Below are positions 1-6,268 of a stretch of DNA of 64,000 bases, in pieces (position 1 is the stretch's first letter; each line of letters begins with the position of its first letter). The translations under genes were made by a program, and so were the position numbers. A model generated the notes under the pieces. The model was not told the origin of the DNA. It ran no database searches and saw only the letters and a list, made by a program, of their open reading frames with translations. Source of the DNA: Desulfonatronum thioautotrophicum (GTDB lineage: Bacteria; Desulfobacterota; Desulfovibrionia; Desulfovibrionales; Desulfonatronaceae); contig NZ_KN882170.1 in the NCBI RefSeq assembly GCF_000934745.1, positions 186,001 to 250,000 on the forward strand, given 5' to 3'.

Positions 1-1
1 G

Positions 2-460
2 GGCACCACTGCGCACAAGCAAGGACGCATTGCCGGGGAAAACTCGCTGGGCGGCAGCAGGGAATTCACCGGCTCGCTGGGCACCCAGGTGGTCAAAGTC
101 TTTGATACGGCCATCGCCCGGACAGGACTGGGAGCCCACGAGGCCGAACTGGCCGGCTATGCCCCCAGAACCACGGAAACCATCACCTGGGATCACAAAC
201 AATACTACCCCGGCGCCCACCCGTTGCGCATCCGAATCGTCGGAGACAACAAAACCGGTCGGCTGCTGGGAGCCCAAATCATCGGCCACTACACCGGCGA
301 GGTGGCCAAACGGATCGACATTCTTGCCACGGCCATCTACCACTCCATGCAGGTCGATCAACTCAACGACCTGGACCTGAGCTACACCCCGCCCCTGAGC
401 AGCCCCTGGGACCCGGTCCAAATCGCGGCGCAGGCCTGGACCAGCTATTGGCACACATAG
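2..460 (+). CDS. FAD-dependent pyridine nucleotide-disulfide oxidoreductase, C-terminal part
   Basis: This frame is open from the window edge and ends at a TAG at 458-460, so only about 152 C-terminal residues are visible. They match the dimerisation domain of the CoA-disulfide reductase / NADH oxidase / NADH peroxidase family. Visible marks are the LLGAQIIG stretch, the KRIDILATAI helix and the DLDLSYTPPLSSPWDP motif near the end, which is typical of this family. The FAD- and NAD-binding domains lie upstream of the window, so the substrate (CoA disulfide, polysulfide, oxygen or peroxide) cannot be decided. A CoA-disulfide or polysulfide reductase would suit a sulfur-metabolising anaerobe, but that is inference. 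Confidence 0.85.
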   Translation, partial: GTTAHKQGRIAGENSLGGSREFTGSLGTQVVKVFDTAIARTGLGAHEAELAGYAPRTTETITWDHKQYYPGAHPLRIRIVGDNKTGRLLGAQIIGHYTGEVAKRIDILATAIYHSMQVDQLNDLDLSYTPPLSSPWDPVQIAAQAWTSYWHT

Positions 461-600
461 TGCATACTACGCAACTGCGACGTGTAAATTTCCAGAAATA
501 GAAGACACCCCCGGTTTGGTGTAGCGTGAACGGGAGGATGGTGTGCTTTTCGCAGTTTTTTTATCCACCTTTTTCAGATTTTTTTCATCAGGAGTTGCTC

Positions 601-1356
601 ATGTCGATTTTCAAACGAAGCACACTATTTCCGGTGTGGTTTTTGGCGATTCTCCTTTTTCTCCCTACCTCTGCGTGGACAATCCCGGTTAGCTATACAG
701 AGGTGAAAACATATGAAAGAGACTGGAGCCCAAACCTTTCTGACATTATTGGAACGATGGGTGCCTTTTTGGGTACAGAATTCGTTCGGGTCAGCGATGA
801 CAAAGACATTTTTTGGCGACAAATGATAGAAGAGGATGGAATTGTTGAACCGGTTGCGGCTGAAGGCCGTGTACTGGCCAGCTATGCCGGGTATACCAAT
901 GTCTTCGGGTATCTTGAAGGCAACAATTTCATTGAATTGCTTGGCACTCCTGACTATCACCGGAATGAAAACATCTTTGAGACAGATAATCTGGGTACAT
1001 TCACGTCATTCAATATCAACCTGCCCACCGACCAATGGTTCGAGTTGGCCATCCAGGCCAAACCCAGCAATGGCTCGCTTATGACCTGGAGTTCCAATCC
1101 CGCAAGCAACAGTGACGAGCTCGACCACATGGTCACCTGGGTCAACAAAAACAACAAGTTCCACTATATTGTTGGCTTTGAAGATCTAAAAGGAACAAAC
1201 GCAGATAGAGACTTCAACGATTTTGTCGTGGAACTGCGCTACATCTACGACGGCCCGCCCCCCGTGCCCACCCCGGAACCGGGAACTCTGGCCCTGCTCG
1301 GACTTGGCCTGGGCGGCCTGGTCTGGCTGCAACGCCGCAAACGCCTCGGATCATAG
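601..1356 (+). CDS. PEP-CTERM sorted exoprotein with DUF4114-like domain
   Basis: A 251-residue secreted protein. An AGGAG six bases before the ATG at 601 decides the start; an upstream ATG at 526 is in frame but adds an unlikely leader. Residues 1-26 form a signal peptide (basic start, then a hydrophobic core ending near SAWT). Residues about 190-215 contain an acidic HYIVGFEDL...DRDFNDFVVE segment typical of DUF4114, often a calcium-binding fold. The C-terminus has the PEP-CTERM signal: a PTPEPGT motif, a Gly/Leu-rich membrane helix and a basic QRRKR tail. PEP-CTERM proteins are processed by an exosortase and usually go to the cell surface or exopolysaccharide; no exosortase gene is in this window. 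A strong terminator follows directly, so it is probably a single-gene transcript. Confidence 0.85.
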   Translation: MSIFKRSTLFPVWFLAILLFLPTSAWTIPVSYTEVKTYERDWSPNLSDIIGTMGAFLGTEFVRVSDDKDIFWRQMIEEDGIVEPVAAEGRVLASYAGYTNVFGYLEGNNFIELLGTPDYHRNENIFETDNLGTFTSFNINLPTDQWFELAIQAKPSNGSLMTWSSNPASNSDELDHMVTWVNKNNKFHYIVGFEDLKGTNADRDFNDFVVELRYIYDGPPPVPTPEPGTLALLGLGLGGLVWLQRRKRLGS

Positions 1357-1386
1357 CAACAAAACAGCAAATACATCTGCATTACA

Positions 1387-1429
1387 CGGGCTGGAGGGAG
1401 AGCAAAAAGCTCTCCCTCCAGCCCGTTTT
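1387..1429 (+). terminator. Rho-independent terminator after the PEP-CTERM gene
   Basis: A perfect 17-bp inverted repeat (1387-1403 with 1409-1425) encloses an AAAAA loop and is followed by TTTT. It sits 30 bases after the stop codon of the PEP-CTERM gene. The mirror A-tract is weak, so it mainly serves plus-strand transcripts. Confidence 0.9.
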
Positions 1430-1498
1430 GCATTTCAGGCCGAGGCTTCATGAGAATTGCTGCTGGAATGGATAGGGCAAGGATAAAAGCATCCTCCA

Positions 1499-1815
1499 TT
1501 AATAAAGGGCCAATCCACCCACCGATATCAAACGTCGCGAAGAGCCTTCCGTCATGCCGCCCAGGTTCGCCTCGACCTTGAAGCGCAACGGCTCGGGCGC
1601 CGCATGTGGCCAGATATCCTCGTAATCGAAAAGCATAAGCCGCGTGATCAGGGCGAATCCTTGGCGTCTCCGGGGTCATAGGCCAATCCGTATCCCAGAC
1701 CCAGACGCGGAGCAGGGCCGCCCCCTTCGAGCGCGGAGAAATCGGCCCGGGCCACAAAAGAAGACGACGATAATACCAAGACGACGACAAGCGCCGCCCC
1801 TACCCATTGAATCAC
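1499..1815 (-). pseudogene. Lipid A deacylase-like (PagL / acyloxyacyl hydrolase) remnant
   Basis: On the minus strand a GTG at 1815 opens a frame with a clear signal peptide (hydrophobic run of Val/Leu/Ala ending FVARA) followed by a glycine-rich PRLGLGYGLAYDPGD segment, which stops near 1665. In another frame the sequence continues as ITRLMLFDYEDIW and EPLRFKVEANLGG, then ends at a TAA at 1501-1499 after GLALY. Joined across one frameshift, this resembles the N-terminal half of PagL-like lipid A 3-O-deacylases, small outer-membrane beta barrels of about 180 residues. The C-terminal half with the catalytic His-Ser pair is absent, so this is a dead fragment. The family assignment comes from motif memory only. 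Confidence 0.5.
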
Positions 1816-1829
1816 GAATCAGCCAGAAC

Positions 1830-2112
1830 AATCGCCCCATACTCCCCTCTCGAGCCATTAGAGGTATTGAGCCGTCACTTTTTGCCCCCGACTTCCACCA
1901 TGCATCAGGCCGTCGCCCCTCTATATACCCGGTGTTCACGGGGTTTGCCGCCTGATGTTCCCCGGCCTGAAGCTCTTCCAGTTGCCGATGCAATGGCGCG
2001 GTTATTTCCGCCAGCTGTGCCGACGAGATGATGCCGTAGCGGTGCAGTTCTTCCAGATTAGCGATTTTCCCTTGATGACGCCCCGCACCTCGCCCAGCTC
2101 CTCGCCAATGTT
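1830..2112 (-). pseudogene. Decayed C-terminal fragment of a helical/coiled-coil protein
   Basis: Reading the minus strand from about 2112, one frame gives GEELGEVRGVIKGK and, after a one-base shift, another gives IANLEELHRYGIIS and PLHRQLEELQAGE. Together these look like the charged helical tail of a larger protein; such tails occur in Rpn/PD-(D/E)XK-type proteins. There is no start codon or upstream domain. I do not recognise a specific family. It adjoins the deacylase remnant, and the whole stretch from 1430 to 2115 looks like a graveyard of inactivated genes. Confidence 0.3.
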
Positions 2113-2204
2113 GATATATACTGGTTTAGGGTGAAACAATAAGAAAAATTTCCGGTGATGCCTTTATGCCGTCCTTACAGGGCTATTTTTGTTATACCTT
2201 CATC

Positions 2205-2376
2205 TACCCAGGGCATTGCCCTGGGTATAATATGTCGCCCCTTTGGGCTTCAGACAAGCCTTCCATGAGAAGGTTAGTCAACGTCCGCCGTGGCGGACCA
2301 CCTTTCTTGCCTGCGAGCCCTAGCGAGCAGCCCCGTTAAGTCATGCTTCCATTCGCACTGAAAGGGCGACATGAAC
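2205..2376. repeat. Structured intergenic repeat element with hairpins and inverted ends
   Basis: A perfect 10-bp palindrome (2205-2214 with 2218-2227, loop ATT) is followed by a tract (about 2232-2246, TGTCGCCCCTTTGG) whose inverted copy lies at about 2357-2373 (CTGAAAGGGCGACA). Inside are further short hairpins, for example TCCGCC-GT-GGCGGA near 2286-2300. The layout suggests a folded, possibly mobile non-coding repeat unit. No open frame fits it. It lies between decayed genes and a toxin-antitoxin-like module. Confidence 0.5.
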
Positions 2377-2499
2377 AGCCATAAATGTTTGTCATTCTAT
2401 TTTCCGGGAGTTGCCTCAACATTGACGCGACCAAGAGGCTTGGCTAGATTAAGATGTATGTTGCGCCAAGACTCAAAAACCAACGGATCGAGGTTTCCC

Positions 2500-3045
2500 A
2501 TGCGGATCAGATACCGCCCGAACTACCAGAAAATTCTGGAAGCCATTATCTTCGTGTCCGAAAAACATCCCGGCCGCGGCTTTCACCACATTCTCAAAGC
2601 TTTGTACTATGCGGACAAATACCACTTACAACAGTTTGGCCGCCCGATCCTTGGAGACGCTTACGTCAAAATGCCTTTCGGTCCCGTGGGTTCCATTACC
2701 TATGACATTCTGAAAATGAGCGACTACCTTCCATCGGAAATCGCCGAGCAGGCCGAGGCGGCGCTAAAAGTCTCACGTAACAAGGTACCGCGGGTCAATG
2801 CCAAGAGATCTCCGGAGCTTTCCCTTTTCTCCCAGTCAGACCTGATGTGCCTGGACGAAGCCTTGGCATTTTGCGACAAAATCCCTTTCCTCGATTTGAC
2901 CGAACTCACACACCAGGAACAGGCTTGGCTCCAGGCCGAGATGCACAAGGAAATGGATTATGAGTTGATGATTGACGACGAAATCGAACACCGCGCCGAC
3001 CTGCTGATGCATATCCGGGAAACCTCCGCGACAATAGCTCTGTAA
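2500..3045 (+). CDS. Panacea-domain (SocA-like, DUF4065) antitoxin
   Basis: A 181-residue protein. The start is the ATG at 2500, preceded by a GAGG with six-base spacing; an upstream in-frame ATG at 2371 lies inside the repeat element and is unlikely. Family marks are the helical N-terminus ILEAIIFVSEK, the LHILKALYYADKYHL-type segment (here HHILKALYYADKYHL), and the YVKMPFGPVGS core typical of the Panacea/SocA domain. Panacea domains act as promiscuous antitoxins that neutralise unrelated toxins and can act as proteolytic adaptors (SocA). The stop codon overlaps the start of the next gene by one base (TAATG), so the two are translationally coupled. This gene order, antitoxin first, fits a type II toxin-antitoxin pair. 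Confidence 0.8.
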   Translation: MRIRYRPNYQKILEAIIFVSEKHPGRGFHHILKALYYADKYHLQQFGRPILGDAYVKMPFGPVGSITYDILKMSDYLPSEIAEQAEAALKVSRNKVPRVNAKRSPELSLFSQSDLMCLDEALAFCDKIPFLDLTELTHQEQAWLQAEMHKEMDYELMIDDEIEHRADLLMHIRETSATIAL

Positions 3046-3425
3046 TGCCCGATATCAAGCCAGGAAACGTCCTGCTGATCGACAAGCGGCATCTGCACAA
3101 CATCGATCATCACAAATTCGCGATCTGTATTTGCATCTCCTCGAACAGGTTTCTGTACATCAATTCCAACCCTTCCCGCTTCGCCGCTCCTGAAACGCAA
3201 GTCCAAATCCTGGGCTCCGCCGAGCTGCCTTTTTTGACCCACGTCTCGTACGTTGATGTTGCAAACGTCCATGAGCTGCCCCGAAAAGCGGTCGTCTTCG
3301 CCATTGAGAACGGCAATATCCGCGGGAACATTTCAAAAAACCTGCGTGACCGGATCAAAGCCGCGGCGATACAGGCCATCACCCTGACGACGGTGGACAG
3401 GGAAATGATCCTCAATCTCCTGTAA
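3045..3425 (+). CDS. Candidate toxin partner of the Panacea antitoxin (PemK/MazF-like fold guess)
   Basis: A 126-residue protein coupled to the Panacea gene. Its N-terminus (PGNVLLIDKRHL, then a hydrophobic strand AICICIS and FLYINSNP) resembles the start of PemK/MazF-type SH3-like barrels, where a GDVVLV strand leads to a strand ending in NTNP. A later stretch, LPFLTHVSYVDVANVHELPR, and a C-terminal helical segment rich in Ile and Ala complete it. I cannot name the family with certainty. Position and coupling make a toxin the most likely role; an unrelated phage or stress protein is possible. It has no signal peptide or membrane segment and should be cytosolic. Confidence 0.55.
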   Translation: MPDIKPGNVLLIDKRHLHNIDHHKFAICICISSNRFLYINSNPSRFAAPETQVQILGSAELPFLTHVSYVDVANVHELPRKAVVFAIENGNIRGNISKNLRDRIKAAAIQAITLTTVDREMILNLL

Positions 3426-3437
3426 CCACGAACTTCA

Positions 3438-3671
3438 ATGACAGACACCCCAGCTTCAAACATCCATTCTCCGCGGACATCCTTGCCGGTTGGCAAAGTC
3501 GACACGACGGAATCGGTTGAAAAGAACCCGCATGCACGCCGCTTCGTGCCCAAATCGCAACTCGGGAGCACATTGCTGAAAGCACGACGGGAATACGTCC
3601 AGCTAGGCGGGAAACTCATGGATTGGGATGAAATCAATGAAGAAGTGCTCCGTCGCCGTGCCGGTGGGTAA
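3438..3671 (+). CDS. Small protein of the Panacea module
   Basis: A 77-residue protein starting 12 bases after the candidate toxin stop. The N-terminal third is Ser/Thr/Pro-rich and likely disordered. The C-terminal part (LKARREYVQLGGKLMDWDEINEE, split here into ordinary short motifs, and a final RRRAGG) resembles the tails of small antitoxin-like or accessory proteins that end with a Leu-x-Asp-Trp-x-Glu-Ile element and basic residues. No function is assigned. Its position suggests it belongs to the same transcript, as a second antitoxin, chaperone or regulator. Its 3' end overlaps the start of the downstream lipoprotein gene. Confidence 0.5.
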   Translation: MTDTPASNIHSPRTSLPVGKVDTTESVEKNPHARRFVPKSQLGSTLLKARREYVQLGGKLMDWDEINEEVLRRRAGG

Positions 3672-4344
3672 AAGGCTCGCCGAGCGCCCCCCTTTGCTCA
3701 TTTTGCTGGCTCTCCTGTCGATCCTTGCCGGTTGCGCCAAGCCGTACACCCCGCCAAAAGAGTTTTCTCCGTTGCCTTCCGGAGCCTGGGTTGCCTGCGC
3801 CCACCCGTTTTCCGACCTGGAAGTCCCCCTGCATTTTCGCCAGACCGTCATCTGGGAAGCCGGCGACCGGGTTCAGGTCATGCAGGGGATCATGATGCTG
3901 GACGGTCAGCGGATGCAGGTTCGACTTCTCGGGTTGTCGGAGATCGGGATCAAGCTTTTTGATATGACGGTGGACGGGGATCAGCATGAAGTTCACCTGT
4001 TGGCCCCGGTCCTGGGGCCTGCTCGGGAACTGCTGGCCCGGCAGGTCGCCCTGAGCGTCCGGCGGATCTTCCTGACGTATCCGGACATGGAAACGGCCCG
4101 GGCCTTTGCCGGGCCTGACTCCGTGATCCTGGCGGATACCCTTGGACACGGCACCCTGGTTCTGGAATGTTTCCCGCCCGGAGAGACGGCCCGTCGGGCA
4201 TGGAGCCCGGATCAACGCTGGGAGATCGACCTTGACGACTATTCCCTGATGAACGACCTTCCGCTCCCTGGACGAATCGTCTACCAGGACCACCGGGCGG
4301 GGTACTTATTGACCATTATCCTGCATGAGGTTTTTGAGCCATGA
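3637..4344 (+). CDS. DUF3261 family lipoprotein
   Basis: A lipoprotein of 235 residues from the ATG at 3637; an ATG at 3628 is in frame but has no room for a ribosome site. A hydrophobic stretch leads to a LAGC lipobox with the lipidated cysteine near residue 33. The body ends with a GRIVYQDHRAGYLLTI segment characteristic of DUF3261, a family found with aryl polyene and related polyene-pigment clusters, probably in outer-membrane delivery of product. The stop overlaps the next start (ATGA at 4341-4344). The gene overlaps the preceding small ORF by about 35 bases. With the three genes downstream it looks like one operon of polyene-type lipid chemistry. Confidence 0.7.
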   Translation: MKKCSVAVPVGKRLAERPPLLILLALLSILAGCAKPYTPPKEFSPLPSGAWVACAHPFSDLEVPLHFRQTVIWEAGDRVQVMQGIMMLDGQRMQVRLLGLSEIGIKLFDMTVDGDQHEVHLLAPVLGPARELLARQVALSVRRIFLTYPDMETARAFAGPDSVILADTLGHGTLVLECFPPGETARRAWSPDQRWEIDLDDYSLMNDLPLPGRIVYQDHRAGYLLTIILHEVFEP

Positions 4345-4754
4345 ACACGATCCGCGACGGCATCCTGGCCGCCCGACTGGGGCCGACCACCTGGGAAGAC
4401 GATCAGGCCATCCGCCAAAACTTCTCCTTCCCGCCCGAGTTCGTCGGATTCGCCGGCCATTTTCCGGGAGAACCGATTCTACCGGCCGTGGTTCAGATCG
4501 GGACCGGCGCTGTTCTGGCCAAATCCTTCCTGACGAAGGAAACCGGCCCTTATCGTTTGGAAACCGTAACCCGGGCCAAGTTCCTACGAAAACTGAAACC
4601 CGGCGAAACCATAACGGTCCACTGCTCCAGACGCGGCCCCGACGGGAAGGCTTTCGACGTGGTCCTGACCGTGTACCAACAACAGGCCGCGGCATTCACA
4701 CTGACTTTCTCCCTGGCCTCCATCTCTGAGCCAAGCGACCCCACGGACGGATAA
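4341..4754 (+). CDS. FabZ/FabA-like hotdog 3-hydroxyacyl-ACP dehydratase
   Basis: A 137-residue single hotdog domain. The motif FAGHFPGEPILPAVVQI (residues about 37-53) matches the FabZ/ApeP signature GHFPG-x-PILPGV, with the catalytic histidine in GHFP. The expected reaction is dehydration of a 3-hydroxyacyl-ACP to the trans-2-enoyl form. It starts inside the stop of the DUF3261 gene and ends four bases before the thioesterase start, so the three are co-translated. No ketosynthase, ketoreductase or acyl carrier protein is near, so this cannot be a complete pathway here. General fatty-acid use is possible but the context favours a polyene-type cluster remnant. Confidence 0.75.
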   Translation: MNTIRDGILAARLGPTTWEDDQAIRQNFSFPPEFVGFAGHFPGEPILPAVVQIGTGAVLAKSFLTKETGPYRLETVTRAKFLRKLKPGETITVHCSRRGPDGKAFDVVLTVYQQQAAAFTLTFSLASISEPSDPTDG

Positions 4755-4758
4755 GACC

Positions 4759-5229
4759 ATGCGCAAACCGTATTTCCCAAAACAGGACGGTCACCCCGAG
4801 CCCTTGCGAGCCGTCTGTGCGCGCCGGGTGCGCTTCGAGGAGGTGGATCCGCTGAGCATTGTCTGGCATGGCCGATACCCAAGTTTTTTCGAGGACGCCC
4901 GCATGGTCCTGGGGGACAAGTACGGCATCGGCTACATGACTTTCTACGAACACGGCGTGGTCACGCCCATCAAGATGATGCACCTGGACTACCACCAGCC
5001 CCTGCGCTTCGGCGAGGAGTTCACCGTGGAAGGTATCCAGCATTTTTCCGAATCAGCGAGGATCAACACCGAATACGTGGTCCGCAACAGCGCGGGGGAA
5101 GTCGCCACCACCGGCTACACCGTGCAAATGCTCCTGGACCTGAAGATGAACGTGCTCATCGCCCTGCCTCCTTTTTTCGAAGCTTTCTGTGACCGATGGA
5201 AACGAGAAGAATCATGCGCATGCACCTGA
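4759..5229 (+). CDS. 4HBT-type hotdog acyl-CoA/ACP thioesterase
   Basis: A 156-residue hotdog thioesterase. The RRVRFEEVDPLSIVWHGRY segment (residues about 22-40) is the 4-hydroxybenzoyl-CoA thioesterase family signature, with the catalytic aspartate in VDPLSIVWHG. A central helix (FFEDARMVLGDKYGIG) follows, then the conserved strand region MMHLDYHQPLRFGEE. It would release an acyl chain from CoA or ACP. Thioesterases of this type are standard members of aryl polyene-like operons. The 3' end overlaps the radical SAM frame by 41 bases. Confidence 0.8.
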   Translation: MRKPYFPKQDGHPEPLRAVCARRVRFEEVDPLSIVWHGRYPSFFEDARMVLGDKYGIGYMTFYEHGVVTPIKMMHLDYHQPLRFGEEFTVEGIQHFSESARINTEYVVRNSAGEVATTGYTVQMLLDLKMNVLIALPPFFEAFCDRWKREESCACT

Positions 5230-6016
5230 GATGGTCGACCTGCTCCACGCCTCACGGGGCTGCAAGTTCAACTGCATGCCCTGCTACGTGGCCTATCTGG
5301 GCGGCAAGTCCTTCCGGCCGCGCCCCATTCACAAGGTCATCGCGGAGATGGAATCCATCGCCAATAACCGGCTGTTCTTCGTGGACAATTCCCTGGCCCA
5401 GGACCGGGAATGGCTGAAGGAGCTGTTCACGGCCATGATTCCCCTGAAGCGCAAATGGATTTCCCACCCGATCATGTACGACCCGGAAATCCTGGACCTC
5501 GCGGCCCAGGCCGGTTGCTGGTACGTGTACCAGGCGGTGATTGACGATTCGAAAACCATTCGGGAACGAATCAGGATGCTCAAGGACCACGACATCGGCA
5601 TCGAAGGCACCATCCTCCTGGGTCTGGACGATCACGACGAATCCACCATCAAGCGGATGGTGGACTTTCTCCTGGAGGTGGAACTGGACATGGCCGAATT
5701 CACGATCCTGACCCCGTTCCCGCACACGCCCATCCGGGAGATGCTCGAGCGAGAAAGCCGGATCCTGAGCAACAACTGGCTGGACTACACCTGCGACAAG
5801 GTGGTCTACCAACCCAGGAATCTCAGCCCTGGAAAATTGCAGGAGCTTTTTCACTACGCATGGGACACATTTTACGCCGAAGGCGGCCCCCAACTGCGCA
5901 TGGGCAACCTGTTTCGCAAGGTGATCAGCAGGGAGATGGACGACGGCATCTATCGCCGCTACGACCCGAAACGCAAACGGGCCTTTCCTGGAAAAAACGT
6001 ACCTGCCAACACCTAG
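5189..6016 (+). CDS. Radical SAM enzyme lacking its usual N-terminal B12-binding domain
   Basis: A frame of 275 residues from GTG 5189 (ATG 5231 is the alternative). Right after the start comes SRGCKFNCMPCYV, the CX3CX2C radical SAM cluster motif, followed by a partial TIM barrel with ILLGLDDHDES and TILTPFPHTPI, typical of the class that normally carries about 170 residues of cobalamin-binding domain in front. Here nothing precedes the cluster motif except the thioesterase gene, so either the protein is a short form or a deletion fused it to its neighbour. Substrate unknown. The C-terminus is complete, ending before the inverted repeat and the insertion sequence downstream. Confidence 0.7.
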   Translation: MTDGNEKNHAHAPEMVDLLHASRGCKFNCMPCYVAYLGGKSFRPRPIHKVIAEMESIANNRLFFVDNSLAQDREWLKELFTAMIPLKRKWISHPIMYDPEILDLAAQAGCWYVYQAVIDDSKTIRERIRMLKDHDIGIEGTILLGLDDHDESTIKRMVDFLLEVELDMAEFTILTPFPHTPIREMLERESRILSNNWLDYTCDKVVYQPRNLSPGKLQELFHYAWDTFYAEGGPQLRMGNLFRKVISREMDDGIYRRYDPKRKRAFPGKNVPANT

Positions 6017-6018
6017 CT

Positions 6019-6223
6019 CTCCAGCGAAACTTCCATTTTCAGTGTCAGGGCAAGACGTTTAAAACACGGGGAAAGAAATCCCGCCTATTGGCGGCATTGT
6101 TGCGCATATTTCTCGGGTAAAGTGGTTGTGACACACAGGCAGCCCAGAAATTCCGTGCTTTTTCGTGTATTCCGTGGGCCAATCCTGGACATTTTCTGAA
6201 GGAAAAACAACGTTTCGCTGGAG
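6019..6223. repeat. 12-bp inverted repeat pair between the radical SAM gene and the insertion sequence
   Basis: CTCCAGCGAAAC at 6019-6030 is exactly inverted at 6212-6223. The enclosed 180 bases hold no convincing gene. The pair may be the ends of a small non-autonomous element or a scar near the insertion sequence; no target duplication was identified. Confidence 0.45.
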
Positions 6224-6268
6224 TTTCAAATGCACCGATGAAAATACTCCTGCCTATGGTTACAAAAT

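Noticed and set aside
1245-1790. A minus-strand frame of 181 residues
   Set aside because: It crosses the terminator and mixes the end of the PEP-CTERM gene with the deacylase remnant in the wrong frame.
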